A stretch of 64,000 nucleotides of DNA from Collinsella ihumii (lineage in GTDB: Bacteria > Actinomycetota > Coriobacteriia > Coriobacteriales > Coriobacteriaceae). Shown here piece by piece: positions 7,262 through 16,316 of this stretch; the first letter of the stretch is position 1; each line of letters starts with the position of its first letter. The notes under the pieces are model-generated. The model did not search any database. It saw only the letters and a program-made list of their open reading frames with translations, and was not told the DNA's origin. The stretch lies in contig NZ_FCOU01000007.1 in NCBI RefSeq assembly GCF_900046475.1, positions 124,001-188,000 on the forward strand, in the 5' to 3' direction. The position numbers were made by a program, and so were the translations under genes.

Positions 7262-8419
7262 ATGAACAGGGAAACGGTCGTTCGCGCCGCCATCGAGCGC
7301 GGCATGTCGCGCAGGCAGTTCTTTGGGATTCTCGCCGGCATGGCGGGTATGGCCACGGTTGCCAGCATGGGTCTGACGGGTTGCGATGATGGCGGTTCTG
7401 CCGCTTCCGATGTCGATTACAACTCGATGTCGCTCGAGGATCTCATCTCCCAGGCTCAGGAGGAGGGCGAGATCCAGTCCGTAGGCATGCCCGATACGTG
7501 GGCCAACTGGGTTGAGACCTGGGAGGACATCGAGTCTGAGTACGGCATCACCCATGCCGACCAGGATATGTCCAGCGCCGAGGAGCTCTCCATGTTCCGC
7601 GAGGAGGGCACCGACGGCACCAAGGACATCGGCGATGTGGGCCAGTCCTGGGGCCCGGTGGCCGAGGAGCAGGAGTTGACCCTCAAGTACAAGACCAGCT
7701 ACTGGGATGAGATCCCCGACTGGGCCAAGGACGACGATGGCGACTGGATCGTCGGCTACTACGGAACCATTTCCATCATGTCCAACGACGCCAACGTGCC
7801 CGAGGCCCCCACGAGCTTCCAGGATCTGCTCGATGGTGACTACAACGTCTGCATCGGCGACGTGACCGCTGCCGCCGTGGCCCAGTACGCCGTGCTCGCC
7901 GCTGCCAATGCGCTTGGCGGCAGCATCGACGACATGCAGCCCGGCTATGACTTCCTGCAGCAGCTCGCCGAGGCGGGCCGTCTGGACGTCTCCGACGCCT
8001 CGCTCGCCCGTATCGAGTCCGGCGAGATCGACGTCTGCGTCAACTGGGACTACAACGCGCTGAACTACCGCGCCCAGATTCTCGAGAACAACCCCAACGC
8101 GTCCTTTTCGGTGAACATCCCGACCGATGCTTCCATCCGCTCGGGTTACTGCACCATCATCAACAAGAATGCCCCGCATCCGGCGGCGGCCTGCCTCGCT
8201 CGCGAGTTCATCCTGTCCGATGAGGGCCAGATCAACCTTGCCCGCGGCTATGCGACTCCCATCCGCGACGTCGAGCTGCCCGAGGATGTCCAGGCCATGC
8301 GCCTTGACGATTCCCAGTACGGCGACCAGGTCCAGAGTGTCGACGAGACTGTCTGGAGCGAGGTCAGCCAGAACATGATCACCTGGTATCAGGAGAACAT
8401 CATCCCGATTCTCGGATAA
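7262..8419 (+). CDS. ABC transporter substrate-binding lipoprotein (PotD/AfuA/PhnS-like)
   Basis: A periplasmic-type binding protein anchored as a lipoprotein. The N-terminus has a twin-arginine motif (SRRQFF, residues about 17-22), a hydrophobic stretch and the lipobox LTGC near residue 41, implying Tat export and lipid anchoring. The mature part is acidic with the extracellular solute-binding fold of the polyamine/iron/phospho-compound importers (GYYGTISIMSNDANVPEAP, FILSDEGQINLARGYATP). ATG 7262 has GGGAGG 5 bases upstream; an earlier in-frame ATG at 7247 overlaps that site. It is the first gene of a four-gene importer unit. The ligand is not readable; the adjacent phosphoesterases suggest a phosphorylated compound. 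Confidence 0.85.
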   Translation: MNRETVVRAAIERGMSRRQFFGILAGMAGMATVASMGLTGCDDGGSAASDVDYNSMSLEDLISQAQEEGEIQSVGMPDTWANWVETWEDIESEYGITHADQDMSSAEELSMFREEGTDGTKDIGDVGQSWGPVAEEQELTLKYKTSYWDEIPDWAKDDDGDWIVGYYGTISIMSNDANVPEAPTSFQDLLDGDYNVCIGDVTAAAVAQYAVLAAANALGGSIDDMQPGYDFLQQLAEAGRLDVSDASLARIESGEIDVCVNWDYNALNYRAQILENNPNASFSVNIPTDASIRSGYCTIINKNAPHPAAACLAREFILSDEGQINLARGYATPIRDVELPEDVQAMRLDDSQYGDQVQSVDETVWSEVSQNMITWYQENIIPILG

Positions 8420-8441
8420 TCCGAGTGATGCGAAATCGATT

Positions 8442-8469
8442 GGGGGCGGGCCGTATGCGGCCCGCCCCC
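8442..8469 (+). other. intercistronic GC-rich hairpin
   Basis: Perfect 11-bp stem GGGGGCGGGCC / GGCCCGCCCCC with a 6-base loop, between the binding-protein and permease genes. There is no T run, so it more likely protects the upstream mRNA (giving more binding protein than permease) than terminates. Confidence 0.65.
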
Positions 8470-8491
8470 GCATTAAGGTAAGGAGTGCGCA

Positions 8492-9406
8492 ATGCAGCAA
8501 ACCGCAGTGGCGGGACGGCAGGAGGTGAGCAGGGCCGAGGCGACCACCAAGGTCGCCAAGCGTCGCCCGTGGCTCGGATATCTCGCGATCGTTCCGTTCT
8601 TTGTGGTCGTGGCGCTGTTCGAGATCATGCCGCTTCTGCAGCTGGCATTGAACAGCGTGATCGGCCGCGAGTCCGGCTCGCTCGGTCTCGAGAACTTCAT
8701 CCGCGTCTTCACCACCCCGCTCTACCAGCAGTCCATCTGGAACAGCGTGTGGATCAGTCTCCTTTCGGCCGTGGTGGGCATCATCGTGGCGTTTTTGGCC
8801 GCGCGCTTCTGCTCCGAGGCGAGCCCGCGCGTGCAGAACGCGTTCACGATGGTCCTCAACATGATGTCGAACTTCTCCGGCGTGCCGCTGGCCTTCGCCT
8901 TCATGATTCTCATGGGCAACTCCGGCGTGCTGACGCTCATCGGCCAGAACTTCGGTATCCCGTTCCTCGCTGACTTCAACCTGTACGGTTCCGAGGGCCT
9001 GGTGCTGATGTACATCTACTTCCAGATCCCGCTGGCGACCCTGTTGATGATCCCGGCGTTCGCCGGCATCCGCAAGGAGTGGCGTGAGGCCGCGACCATC
9101 CTCAAGGCCACGACCTTCGACTACTGGTTCCGCATCGTCATCCCCAACCTCATGCCGTCGATCCTGGGCACCTTGTCGGTGCTGTTCTCCAACGCGCTTG
9201 CCGCCTATGCGACCGCTTACGCGCTCGTGATGAACAACTACGCGCTGCTCGCCCTGCAGATCACTTCGCGCTTCAAGGGCGACGTGCAGACCGACGCCGC
9301 CACCGGTGGTGCCCTCGCCATGGTCCTCATCGCGCTGATGGTCATCTGCACCCTCGTCAACAACTACTTCACGCGACGTGCCGCTAAGGGGAGGGAGCTC
9401 GTATGA
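8492..9406 (+). CDS. ABC transporter permease (PotB-like)
   Basis: A 304-residue inner-membrane permease with about six transmembrane segments, starting near residue 28 after a charged cytoplasmic tail. The cytoplasmic EAA loop is visible as EWREAATILKATTFDYWFRIVIP, the contact site for the ATPase. Length and order match PotB/PhnU-type subunits. ATG 8492 has an AAGGAG site. The stop overlaps the next permease start (ATGA at 9403-9406), indicating coupled translation and a heterodimeric channel. Confidence 0.9.
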   Translation: MQQTAVAGRQEVSRAEATTKVAKRRPWLGYLAIVPFFVVVALFEIMPLLQLALNSVIGRESGSLGLENFIRVFTTPLYQQSIWNSVWISLLSAVVGIIVAFLAARFCSEASPRVQNAFTMVLNMMSNFSGVPLAFAFMILMGNSGVLTLIGQNFGIPFLADFNLYGSEGLVLMYIYFQIPLATLLMIPAFAGIRKEWREAATILKATTFDYWFRIVIPNLMPSILGTLSVLFSNALAAYATAYALVMNNYALLALQITSRFKGDVQTDAATGGALAMVLIALMVICTLVNNYFTRRAAKGRELV

Positions 9407-10221
9407 GTAAGGTCGCAGCTGTCCAGGCGGGCGGCAAGAAGACCTCGCTTGCGGGCAAGATCTTTTTGGCCGTCGTCGCCATCTACCTGCTGGTCCCGTT
9501 CGTGACCACCTTCATCTACTCGCTGTTCGTCGAGTGGACCGACATCCTTCCCTCCGGCTTCACGCTGCGCAACTACATCGAGCTGTTCAGCAACATGACG
9601 TTCTGGAGCTCTATCGGCCGCACGCTCGTCCTGTGCATCGTGAGCGTCTTGATCACCATCGTTTTGATCCTCATGGCGATGTACGTGGTGGTTGCCGTGA
9701 ACCGCAAGTTCGCGGGCGCCATGCAGTTCCTCTGCATGATCCCCTACGCGCTGCAGGGCGTCATCCTGTCCATCGGCATCATCTCGCTGTACACCGGCAC
9801 GGGCACCATCCTGTCCAACCGCATGTTCATGCTGTTCGGCGCCTATGCCATCTTGGTGCTGCCCTACATCTACCAGGGCATCCGCAACGCGCTGAACTCC
9901 ATCGACGCCGAGATGCTCATCCAGGCCGCCGAGATGCTGGGCTGCGGTCGCTTCCGCGCCTACGTCCAGGTCGTGCTGCCCAACATCTTCTCGGGCATCC
10001 TCGTGTCGAGCCTGCTCGCCGAGAGCATCATCTTCGGCGACTTCGTGCTTGCCAACAACATTGCCGGCACCAACTACCAGAACATCCAGGTGTTCCTGCA
10101 GGCCAACATGGACGTCTCCAGCGGCCTTTCGAGTGCCATCGTCGTCGTTATCTTCGTGGTGGTGGCCCTGGTCACCGGTATCGTGCTTAAGCTCCAGGGT
10201 GCGTCCCAGAAGCGAGCGTAA
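9403..10221 (+). CDS. ABC transporter permease (PotC-like)
   Basis: A 272-residue second permease subunit with about six transmembrane helices and the EAA motif AEMLGCGRFRAYVQVVLPNI. It starts inside the stop of the first permease (4-base ATGA overlap), so the two are made together. It resembles the PotC/PhnV half of polyamine, iron and organophosphate importers. The ATPase gene follows after 15 bases with its own AAGGAG site. Confidence 0.9.
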   Translation: MSKVAAVQAGGKKTSLAGKIFLAVVAIYLLVPFVTTFIYSLFVEWTDILPSGFTLRNYIELFSNMTFWSSIGRTLVLCIVSVLITIVLILMAMYVVVAVNRKFAGAMQFLCMIPYALQGVILSIGIISLYTGTGTILSNRMFMLFGAYAILVLPYIYQGIRNALNSIDAEMLIQAAEMLGCGRFRAYVQVVLPNIFSGILVSSLLAESIIFGDFVLANNIAGTNYQNIQVFLQANMDVSSGLSSAIVVVIFVVVALVTGIVLKLQGASQKRA

Positions 10222-10236
10222 AGGAGTAGTTAACCC

Positions 10237-11259
10237 ATGGCTTATATTGAGTTCCACGATGTCGTCAAGCGTTTCGGCGACAACACCGTGCTCGACCACA
10301 TCAACTTCGGGATCGAGAAGGGCGACCTCGTGACGCTGCTCGGCCCGTCGGGCTGCGGCAAGTCCACCCTGCTGCGCTGCCTGTCCGGTCTGGAGCAGGT
10401 CTCCGAGGGCAAGATCATCCTCGACGGCGTCGACGTGACCAACGTGCCCGCCTCCAAGCGCAACATCGGCATGGTGTTCCAGCAGTACAGTCTGTTCCCC
10501 AACATGAACGTGGCGCAGAACATCGCCTTCGGTCTCAAGATGCAGAAGGTCCCGGCCGACCAGATCGACGAGAAAGTTGCCCGCGCCGTGGAGATGGTCG
10601 AGCTCAAGGGCAAGGAGAAGACTTACCCCGCGAACCTGTCCGGCGGTCAGCAGCAGCGCGTGGCGCTTGCCCGCTCCATCGTGACCGAGCCCAAGGTCCT
10701 GCTGCTCGACGAGCCGCTGTCGGCCATCGACGCCAAGCTGCGCCGCGCCCTGCAGTCCCGCATCCGCGAGATCCAGCAGGAGCTGGGCCTGACCTCGATC
10801 TTCGTGACGCACGACCAGGACGAGGCTATGGTCATGTCCGACGTGATCCAGCTGTTCCATGCCGGCCGCATCGAGCAGGCGGGCAGCCCGGTCGACGTCT
10901 ACACCAAGCCGGTCTCCGAGTTCGCCGCGAGCTTCATCGGCAGCTACAACCAGCTCACGGCCGCCGAGTTCGCCGATCTGACCGGTGAGCGCGTCGCTGC
11001 CGACCAGGTGGTCGCCGTGCGCCCCGAGACCATCGGCATCTCCGTCGAGGAGCCCGAGGCCGATGACGTCTATGTGCTCAAGGGCATGGTCGCCGGCAGC
11101 ATGCCGCGCGGCAACGTCCTGCGCTACACCGTGCGCGTGGGCGCCTCGACCCTGCGCGTGGACGTGCTGTTCCGCAGCTTCCACATGTTCGGCACGGGCG
11201 AGACGGTCTATCTGTCCCTTCCCAAGCACGACTGCCTGATCATCCCGGCGGCCGCGTAG
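10237..11259 (+). CDS. ABC transporter ATP-binding protein (PotA/FbpC/AfuC-like)
   Basis: The energising subunit of the importer. All nucleotide-binding motifs are present in order: Walker A GPSGCGKST, Q-loop MVFQQYSLFP, signature LSGGQQQR, Walker B VLLLDEPLSA and the switch histidine in VTHDQDEA. The C-terminal 100 residues (about 240-340) form a TOBE-type regulatory domain (VRPETIGISVEE), as in PotA and iron/phosphosugar ATPases. The gene ends the transporter unit before a strong terminator. Substrate class is not decided by this subunit. Confidence 0.93.
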   Translation: MAYIEFHDVVKRFGDNTVLDHINFGIEKGDLVTLLGPSGCGKSTLLRCLSGLEQVSEGKIILDGVDVTNVPASKRNIGMVFQQYSLFPNMNVAQNIAFGLKMQKVPADQIDEKVARAVEMVELKGKEKTYPANLSGGQQQRVALARSIVTEPKVLLLDEPLSAIDAKLRRALQSRIREIQQELGLTSIFVTHDQDEAMVMSDVIQLFHAGRIEQAGSPVDVYTKPVSEFAASFIGSYNQLTAAEFADLTGERVAADQVVAVRPETIGISVEEPEADDVYVLKGMVAGSMPRGNVLRYTVRVGASTLRVDVLFRSFHMFGTGETVYLSLPKHDCLIIPAAA

Positions 11260-11317
11260 CGCTGTCGGGCGAGGACGCGCGTGTCTTTTCGCCCGCCGTC
11301 CAGCACCCCTTCCTGTG

Positions 11318-11356
11318 CACCCGGCCTCGCTTCGCTCTCGCGGGGCCGGGTGTTTT
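11318..11356 (+). terminator. terminator at the end of the ABC unit
   Basis: CACCCGGCC / GGCCGGGTG stem extended inward by further G-C pairs, followed by TTTT. It lies 59 bases after the ATPase stop. Confidence 0.75.
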
Positions 11357-11467
11357 GGCGATGCAGCGGGTGGAGCTTGCGCGCGAGGGGAGAATCGGGC
11401 CGGCTGCGCCGCGCCGCCGGTTCGCCGGATACGAAGGTGAGAGCACAAGGGGATGTAAGGAGCCGCC

Positions 11468-12451
11468 ATGATTGCCGACCAGCAGGGTCTTCCGTCGCTG
11501 CAGGACATGCCTCGCTACAAGGGCAACCTGCACAGCCATACCACCAACTCCGACGGGTGCCTGACGCCCGCGGAGGCGGTGACCGCGTTCCGTGAGCGCG
11601 GGTACCAGTTCCTCTGCCTGTCCGAGCACGACCTGTTCACGGACTACTCGGGGGAGTTCGACCGCGAGGATTTCATCATCCTGCCCGGTATCGAGGCGTC
11701 GGCCTACCTGTATGCCGACGAGTCGCATACCGCGCGCCTGCGCTGCCACCACATGCACGGCATCCTGGGCACCGACGAGATGGTCGCGGCGGCGCCCGAG
11801 CGCTTCGCGCACATGGAGCGGTTGGAGCCGCCGGCGTATGTGGGCACGTGGGACGGCCTGGCGGTGGCGCGCGAGCTCGGTGCCGAGCTCGCTGCGCACG
11901 GGTGCGCCGTGACGTACAACCATCCCATCTGGAGCCGCATCGAGCCGGAGGACCTGATGGGTCTCGACTGCGCCTTCGGCATCGAGGTGTGGAACTACGA
12001 CACGGTGAACGAGTGCGCGCTGGGTGCCGATACGGTCTATTGGGACATGCTGCTGCGTCGCGGGATTCACGTGGGCGCGATCGCCGCCGACGACAACCAC
12101 AACCCCGGGACGTTCGACGATGCGTTCGGCGGCTGGGTCGTCGTGTGCGCGCCCGAGCTGACACGCGACGCCGTGGTGCGGGCGCTGCTCGACGGGCGCT
12201 ACTATTCGAGCTCCGGTCCCGAAGTGCACGGGTTCGGCGTGAACGACGGGCGCGCCTGGATCGAGTGCAGCCCCTGCGAGCGCGTGAACCTGATCTGCGG
12301 CGGCCCGATCGGCGTGGGCGAGACCCGTATCGCCCCTGAGGGCGAGCTGCTGGAGCGCGCCGAGTTCACGCTGCGCGGCACCGAGACCTACCTGCGCTTC
12401 GAGTGCGTCGGCGCGAACGGCCGCACCGCCTGGACCAACGCCCTGCGCTAG
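11468..12451 (+). CDS. PHP-domain phosphoesterase
   Basis: A 327-residue PHP (polymerase and histidinol phosphatase) protein. The first metal-binding motif is NLHSHTTNSDG (about residues 20-30), followed by LSEHD, a central TYNHPIWSR and an ADDNHN motif near 205, the usual set for a trinuclear metal centre. Relatives hydrolyse phosphomonoesters or cyclic phosphodiesters; one characterised Eggerthella PHP protein hydrolyses a cyclic phosphodiester stepwise. It starts after a TAAGGAG site, 208 bases after the ABC unit and beyond its terminator. The C-terminal 80 residues look like a separate beta-rich segment. The substrate may be what the ABC system imports, which is inference from position. 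Confidence 0.8.
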   Translation: MIADQQGLPSLQDMPRYKGNLHSHTTNSDGCLTPAEAVTAFRERGYQFLCLSEHDLFTDYSGEFDREDFIILPGIEASAYLYADESHTARLRCHHMHGILGTDEMVAAAPERFAHMERLEPPAYVGTWDGLAVARELGAELAAHGCAVTYNHPIWSRIEPEDLMGLDCAFGIEVWNYDTVNECALGADTVYWDMLLRRGIHVGAIAADDNHNPGTFDDAFGGWVVVCAPELTRDAVVRALLDGRYYSSSGPEVHGFGVNDGRAWIECSPCERVNLICGGPIGVGETRIAPEGELLERAEFTLRGTETYLRFECVGANGRTAWTNALR

Positions 12452-12569
12452 CGCGGGACCTATGCGGGCGCGGTTTTCGCTGTCGGCCGGGGGCGCTTGA
12501 CGACCGGTGCGCGGCGGGGTCCGGGGTGGCGCGGTATCCGCTCTGCCCCATCGTGCGCGGCCGCACCGG

Positions 12570-12626
12570 ACGCCGAGCCTTCCGCATGGTTGCGCGACAG
12601 GGACCGTGCGGAGGGCTCGGCGTTTT
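12570..12626 (+). terminator. long-stem terminator after the first PHP gene
   Basis: A 17-bp stem (12570-12586 with 12607-12623, one wobble pair; core GCCGAGCC / GGCTCGGC), followed by TTTT. The rest of the 12452-12812 spacer shows nothing else recognisable. Confidence 0.85.
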
Positions 12627-12812
12627 CGGAAGGACGATGAGATTCCTTGGGAGGCGTCGGGGTCTTTGTAAGGTCCCGGAGACCGGGCGATGCGGAGGCC
12701 TCGAAGCTCGAACGGGTTTCGGGATCGATCGGAGACGGCGTTCCGTTTCGTGCGAAAATACCGCTATCGAGGGGCCGCATCGTCGGCTGTTCAAGAGAGA
12801 AAGGGAGTTCCC

Positions 12813-13652
12813 ATGGCTACCCCGTTGCCCGCCCGCTCCATCGTGGACACCCATACCCATACGCATTTCTCCGACGGCGTGGGCACGTTCGAGGAGAACG
12901 CCTGCACTGCGGCGGCGGCCGGCTGCCGCGTGATCGTGTCGACCGACCACCTCACGCTGCCGCGCATCATGGATCCGGCGGGGGCCGTCCAGGTCGTGGA
13001 GCATGAGCTGGCAGCGCACCGGGCGGCCTTCGAGGCCGCGCGCGACGCGCACCCCGAGATCGAGTATATCTACGGGTTCGAGTGCGACTGGTACGAGGGC
13101 TGCGAGGAGGACATCCGCCGCTGGTCGGCGGATGCGATTGTGCGCCTGGGCTCGGTGCACTGGCTGGGCAGCCAAGAGGACGGCGCCTGGATCGATGACG
13201 CGACCGACCAGCATATCTGGACCGAGCTCGGTCCCGACGAGGTGTGGCGGCGCTACGAGGAGACTTGGTGCCGCGCCTGCGCATGCGACCTGTTCGACAC
13301 CATGGCGCACCCCGATCTCGCGATGCGTTTCGTAAACGAGGGGTTCGCGCCCACGATCGACCTGGCCCCGCTGTGGGATGAGATGGCCGCGTGCGCGCAC
13401 GACACGGGCAAGCGCGTGGAGCTGTCCACAGCGGGTTGGCGCAAGGGCGTGGGCGACTACTATCCCGCCCGCGGCCTGCTCGAGCGCTTCTTCCGCGCCG
13501 GCGTGCCCATCACGGTGGGTTCTGACGGGCACTATCCGAAAGATATCTGCGACGGCATCGCGAGGGCGTACGACCACGCGGCGGCCGTGGGCTACCGAAC
13601 GGTCGAGGTACCGCGCGCCGACGGCTCATGGGAGCAGATGCCCATCGCGTAG
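12813..13652 (+). CDS. PHP-domain phosphatase, HisJ/histidinol-phosphatase-like
   Basis: A 279-residue PHP protein. Motif 1 is DTHTHTHFSDG (residues about 12-22), motif 2 STDH, then GFECDWYEG and GSVHWL, TMAHPDL, and the C-terminal GSDGHYP, which together resemble the HisJ (histidinol-phosphatase) branch. There is no his operon nearby, so another phosphate ester is as likely as histidinol phosphate. ATG 12813 has an AAGGGAG site 6 bases upstream. It is the second PHP enzyme downstream of the same ABC importer and has its own transcription unit, after a strong terminator. Confidence 0.82.
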   Translation: MATPLPARSIVDTHTHTHFSDGVGTFEENACTAAAAGCRVIVSTDHLTLPRIMDPAGAVQVVEHELAAHRAAFEAARDAHPEIEYIYGFECDWYEGCEEDIRRWSADAIVRLGSVHWLGSQEDGAWIDDATDQHIWTELGPDEVWRRYEETWCRACACDLFDTMAHPDLAMRFVNEGFAPTIDLAPLWDEMAACAHDTGKRVELSTAGWRKGVGDYYPARGLLERFFRAGVPITVGSDGHYPKDICDGIARAYDHAAAVGYRTVEVPRADGSWEQMPIA

Positions 13653-14041
13653 CGCGCGATAGCAGGCTGCCCGCCGCGGCTGGCTGGCAAGTCCGCCGAT
13701 CCCGACCGGTACGCTGGCCGCTGCCGGATGGTTGCCAGGTCCTCTACCTAGTTTTCCGCTGACCCCTCCGGTGCCGACCTCCAGCACGCGCGTCCGCAGG
13801 TTCTCAAGCGCCCCTCGGTGCATGTGCTGGAGGGTCGTGGTGGGGGGACTATCGGGGGATGGGCGTAAGGCCCGTAGCCGAGGGCGCGGCCGGCCAAGAG
13901 ACGGGCGGGTGTTCCCCTTCAGGGCATGGCCCGGCTTTCCCGCGAAGGGGCATCCCGGCTTGACCCGCGCCCCGAAGCCAGATGGCGCCGCCCTGCGCTT
14001 CCGGTGCGGCCGTCGAGGATGCGCGGGGGCGCTCTTTCATC
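13653..14041. other. intergenic region without a recognised gene
   Basis: About 390 bases, GC-rich, with no reading frame that shows domain motifs or a ribosome site. I see no strong repeat or RNA element in it. Confidence 0.5.
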
Positions 14042-14070
14042 TTGACGATGCGGTCCCGGGCACTCACAAT
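14042..14070 (+). promoter_or_regulatory. candidate promoter of the Pro/Ala-rich membrane protein gene
   Basis: TTGACG (14042-14047) and CACAAT (14065-14070) are 17 bases apart and lie 45 bases before the start codon. Confidence 0.5.
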
Positions 14071-14114
14071 GGAGAGACCCTCTCCCGTGCACGCCTCGAT
14101 TTGGAGGCCTGCAC

Positions 14115-14795
14115 ATGAACCTATTTCTCGAAACACCCCAGCGGGCTGCGGAGCGGCTGCTGAGAGAGCAACGCCGGCAATACACTGCACCGCCGGCGGC
14201 TTCAGGTTGGAACGGGGGCGCAGCGTCCCCACCGCAATCCTCCGCTTCCCCGATGACGCCCCGGGCAGACGCCCCGGCCTACGACCAGCCGCGCACCGCG
14301 CACGGTGGGGGACAGGCTCCTGCCGCGGCGGCCTCGGCCTATGCGGCGCCGCCTGCTCCCCAGGTATCGATGCCGCAAGGTGGTGCGCCCGCTGTTCCCG
14401 GGGCGCCGCAGACAGCGTATCCGGCAGCAGGCCCGACGGGCCCGGGCCCGCAGGCGACTCCCGCTGCGTACGGGGCCTCGGCCCAGTCCGCACCCGTCTA
14501 TCCCGAGCGGGGACCGTCTCAGCAGCCGTGGAACCAGTACTCGCTCGCGCAGGAGACGTATCGCGAGGAGCGCGCATACGATCGCCGGCGCGCCCGACGG
14601 CGCAAGCGGCACGGCGCGCTTCGGATTGTGGGGATGTTCATCCTGGTTCCGCTGATGCTCGTGGCAGCATTTCTGGTTTCATACATTCTGACCTGCATCA
14701 TCAACGGCGCTTCGCCTGACGATGTGGCCGGCCTCCTTGCGAATCTTTGGGAGCGCGTCCGAGGATGGTTCCTCGGAATCGCGCTATTCGGGTAG
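14115..14795 (+). CDS. Pro/Ala-rich protein with one C-terminal transmembrane segment
   Basis: A 226-residue protein of no family I recognise. Residues 1-20 are amphipathic and charged (QRAAERLLREQRR). Residues 25-150 are a low-complexity Ala/Pro/Gln/Gly region. A strongly basic stretch (YDRRRARRRKRHG, about 155-167) precedes one hydrophobic segment (IVGMFILVPLMLVAAFLVSYIL). By the positive-inside rule the long disordered part is cytoplasmic. A short hydrophobic end (WFLGIALFG) may touch the membrane again. ATG 14115 follows TTGGAGG at good spacing. The rmuC promoter begins 38 bases downstream. Function unknown. Confidence 0.7.
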   Translation: MNLFLETPQRAAERLLREQRRQYTAPPAASGWNGGAASPPQSSASPMTPRADAPAYDQPRTAHGGGQAPAAAASAYAAPPAPQVSMPQGGAPAVPGAPQTAYPAAGPTGPGPQATPAAYGASAQSAPVYPERGPSQQPWNQYSLAQETYREERAYDRRRARRRKRHGALRIVGMFILVPLMLVAAFLVSYILTCIINGASPDDVAGLLANLWERVRGWFLGIALFG

Positions 14796-14832
14796 CGGGG
14801 CGCCGATGCATGTGCCGCCGCGCGCACCTCGA

Positions 14833-14838
14833 TATAAT
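14833..14838 (+). promoter_or_regulatory. -10 element (TATAAT) of rmuC
   Basis: A consensus TATAAT; the -35 region is weak. It predicts a transcript start near 14845, which makes ATG 14847 almost leaderless and favours ATG 14877. Confidence 0.5.
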
Positions 14839-14876
14839 GACGGCAGATGGATGAACGGATACGAGACGGGCGGTTC

Positions 14877-16316
14877 ATGGAAACTGAGCTCTTGATGATT
14901 GCGGTGCTTGCCGCCGCCGCAGCTGTCGTGCTGTCTGCCGTGGCGGCGGTCGGCGTCATGCAGATGAGGCGAACCCAGGCGCAAGCCCTCGATCTCGCGC
15001 AGCGGGCGGCGGAGTCGGCGGAGCGCTGCGCGATGGCGGTCGAGTCGATGGGTCCCGTGGTGGCGCAGACGCACGCCGTGGCCTCGGGGCTGAGCCAGCA
15101 TGCCGCATCGGTTGCGGCGGTCGACCAGCAGCGCTTCGACACCACGGCGCGCGAGTTCAGCCGCATGGACGCCAAGGTCGATGACCTGCGTCGCGAGGTC
15201 CAGGCGCAGCTGGGCCAGAGCCGCGAGACCGTCGACACCCGCCTGGGCGAGATGCGCGTGTCGGTCGATCGCCAGCTGCGCGCCATCCGCGTCGACAACG
15301 AGCGCCAGCTCGAGCGCATGCGCGAGACGGTGGATGAAAAACTGCAAGCCACGCTCGAAAACCGTCTGACGCGGTCCTTCAAGCAGGTGAGCGACCAGCT
15401 CGAGGCGGTCTACAAGGGCCTGGGCGACATGCAGGGCATCGCGCAGGGCGTGGGCGACCTCAAGCGCGTGCTCGGCAACGTGAAGACGCGCGGCATCTTG
15501 GGCGAGGTGCAGCTGGGGGCGATCCTGGCCGATATCCTGGCGCCCGAGCAGTATGTGCAAAACGTCGCGACCAAGCCCGGCAGCGCCGAGCGCGTGGAGT
15601 TCGCCGTGCGCATCCCGGTCGAGGGGTCCGAGCCGGTGCTGCTGCCCATCGATGCGAAATTCCCCGGCGATGCGTACGAGCACCTGCGCGATGCGATCGA
15701 TGCAGGCGATACCGAGGGCATCGCGTCGGCGCGCAAGCAGCTGGAGCTGCGCATCCGCACCGAGGCGCGCGACATCTCGACCAAGTACCTGTCTGTGCCG
15801 GAGACCACGAACTTCGCCATCATGTTCCTGCCGTTCGAGGGCCTGTACGCCGAGGTGGTCGACATGCCCGGGCTGGTCGAGACGATCCAGCGCGATTACC
15901 AGGTGAGCGTCGCGGGCCCCTCGACCATGGCGGCCATCCTCAACAGCCTGCAGATGAGCTATCAGAGCTTTGCGTTTCAGCGGCAGGCGGACGAGATCCA
16001 GCGCGTGCTCTCCGCGGTCAAGGCGGAGCTTCCGCGATACCAGGCCGCCCTGCAGAAGGCCTACGAGCAGATCAATCGCGCCGGCTCGACCGTCGAGACC
16101 CTCATGACCACGCGCACGCGCGCCATAGAGCGCAAGCTCAGGGGCGTCACCGCGCTCGAGAGCGAGGCCGAGGCGCTGCGCGTGCTGGGGTTTGACGAAG
16201 GCGACCGCTCGCAGGAAGCGGACGAGGTCATCTTCGAGACGCCGGAAGACGAGGGGTCCGCCTCGGCCGCGCACGGAGAGCGGGAAACCGATACGACGGA
16301 AAGGGACGATGCCTGA
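14877..16316 (+). CDS. rmuC: RmuC family DNA recombination protein
   Basis: A membrane-anchored coiled-coil protein with a nuclease-like domain; RmuC in E. coli limits inversion at short inverted repeats. The N-terminus is one transmembrane helix (LLMIAVLAAAAAVVLSAVAAV), then a long coiled coil (about 35-190, many E/R/Q heptads such as ERQLERMRETVDEKL), then the RmuC domain (about 190-430) with VKTRGILGEVQLG, PIDAKFPGDAYEHL, and NFAIMFLPFEGLYAEV. ATG 14877 gives METELLMIAV; ATG 14847 is a 10-residue longer alternative. Its stop overlaps the nth start by one base, so the two DNA-maintenance genes are translationally linked. Confidence 0.9.
   Translation: METELLMIAVLAAAAAVVLSAVAAVGVMQMRRTQAQALDLAQRAAESAERCAMAVESMGPVVAQTHAVASGLSQHAASVAAVDQQRFDTTAREFSRMDAKVDDLRREVQAQLGQSRETVDTRLGEMRVSVDRQLRAIRVDNERQLERMRETVDEKLQATLENRLTRSFKQVSDQLEAVYKGLGDMQGIAQGVGDLKRVLGNVKTRGILGEVQLGAILADILAPEQYVQNVATKPGSAERVEFAVRIPVEGSEPVLLPIDAKFPGDAYEHLRDAIDAGDTEGIASARKQLELRIRTEARDISTKYLSVPETTNFAIMFLPFEGLYAEVVDMPGLVETIQRDYQVSVAGPSTMAAILNSLQMSYQSFAFQRQADEIQRVLSAVKAELPRYQAALQKAYEQINRAGSTVETLMTTRTRAIERKLRGVTALESEAEALRVLGFDEGDRSQEADEVIFETPEDEGSASAAHGERETDTTERDDA

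Noticed and set aside
9364-11508. 714-codon minus-strand open frame opposite the second permease and ATPase genes
   Set aside because: Antisense shadow; His/Asp/Gly-rich translation without motifs, while the plus strand has complete ABC motifs and ribosome sites.
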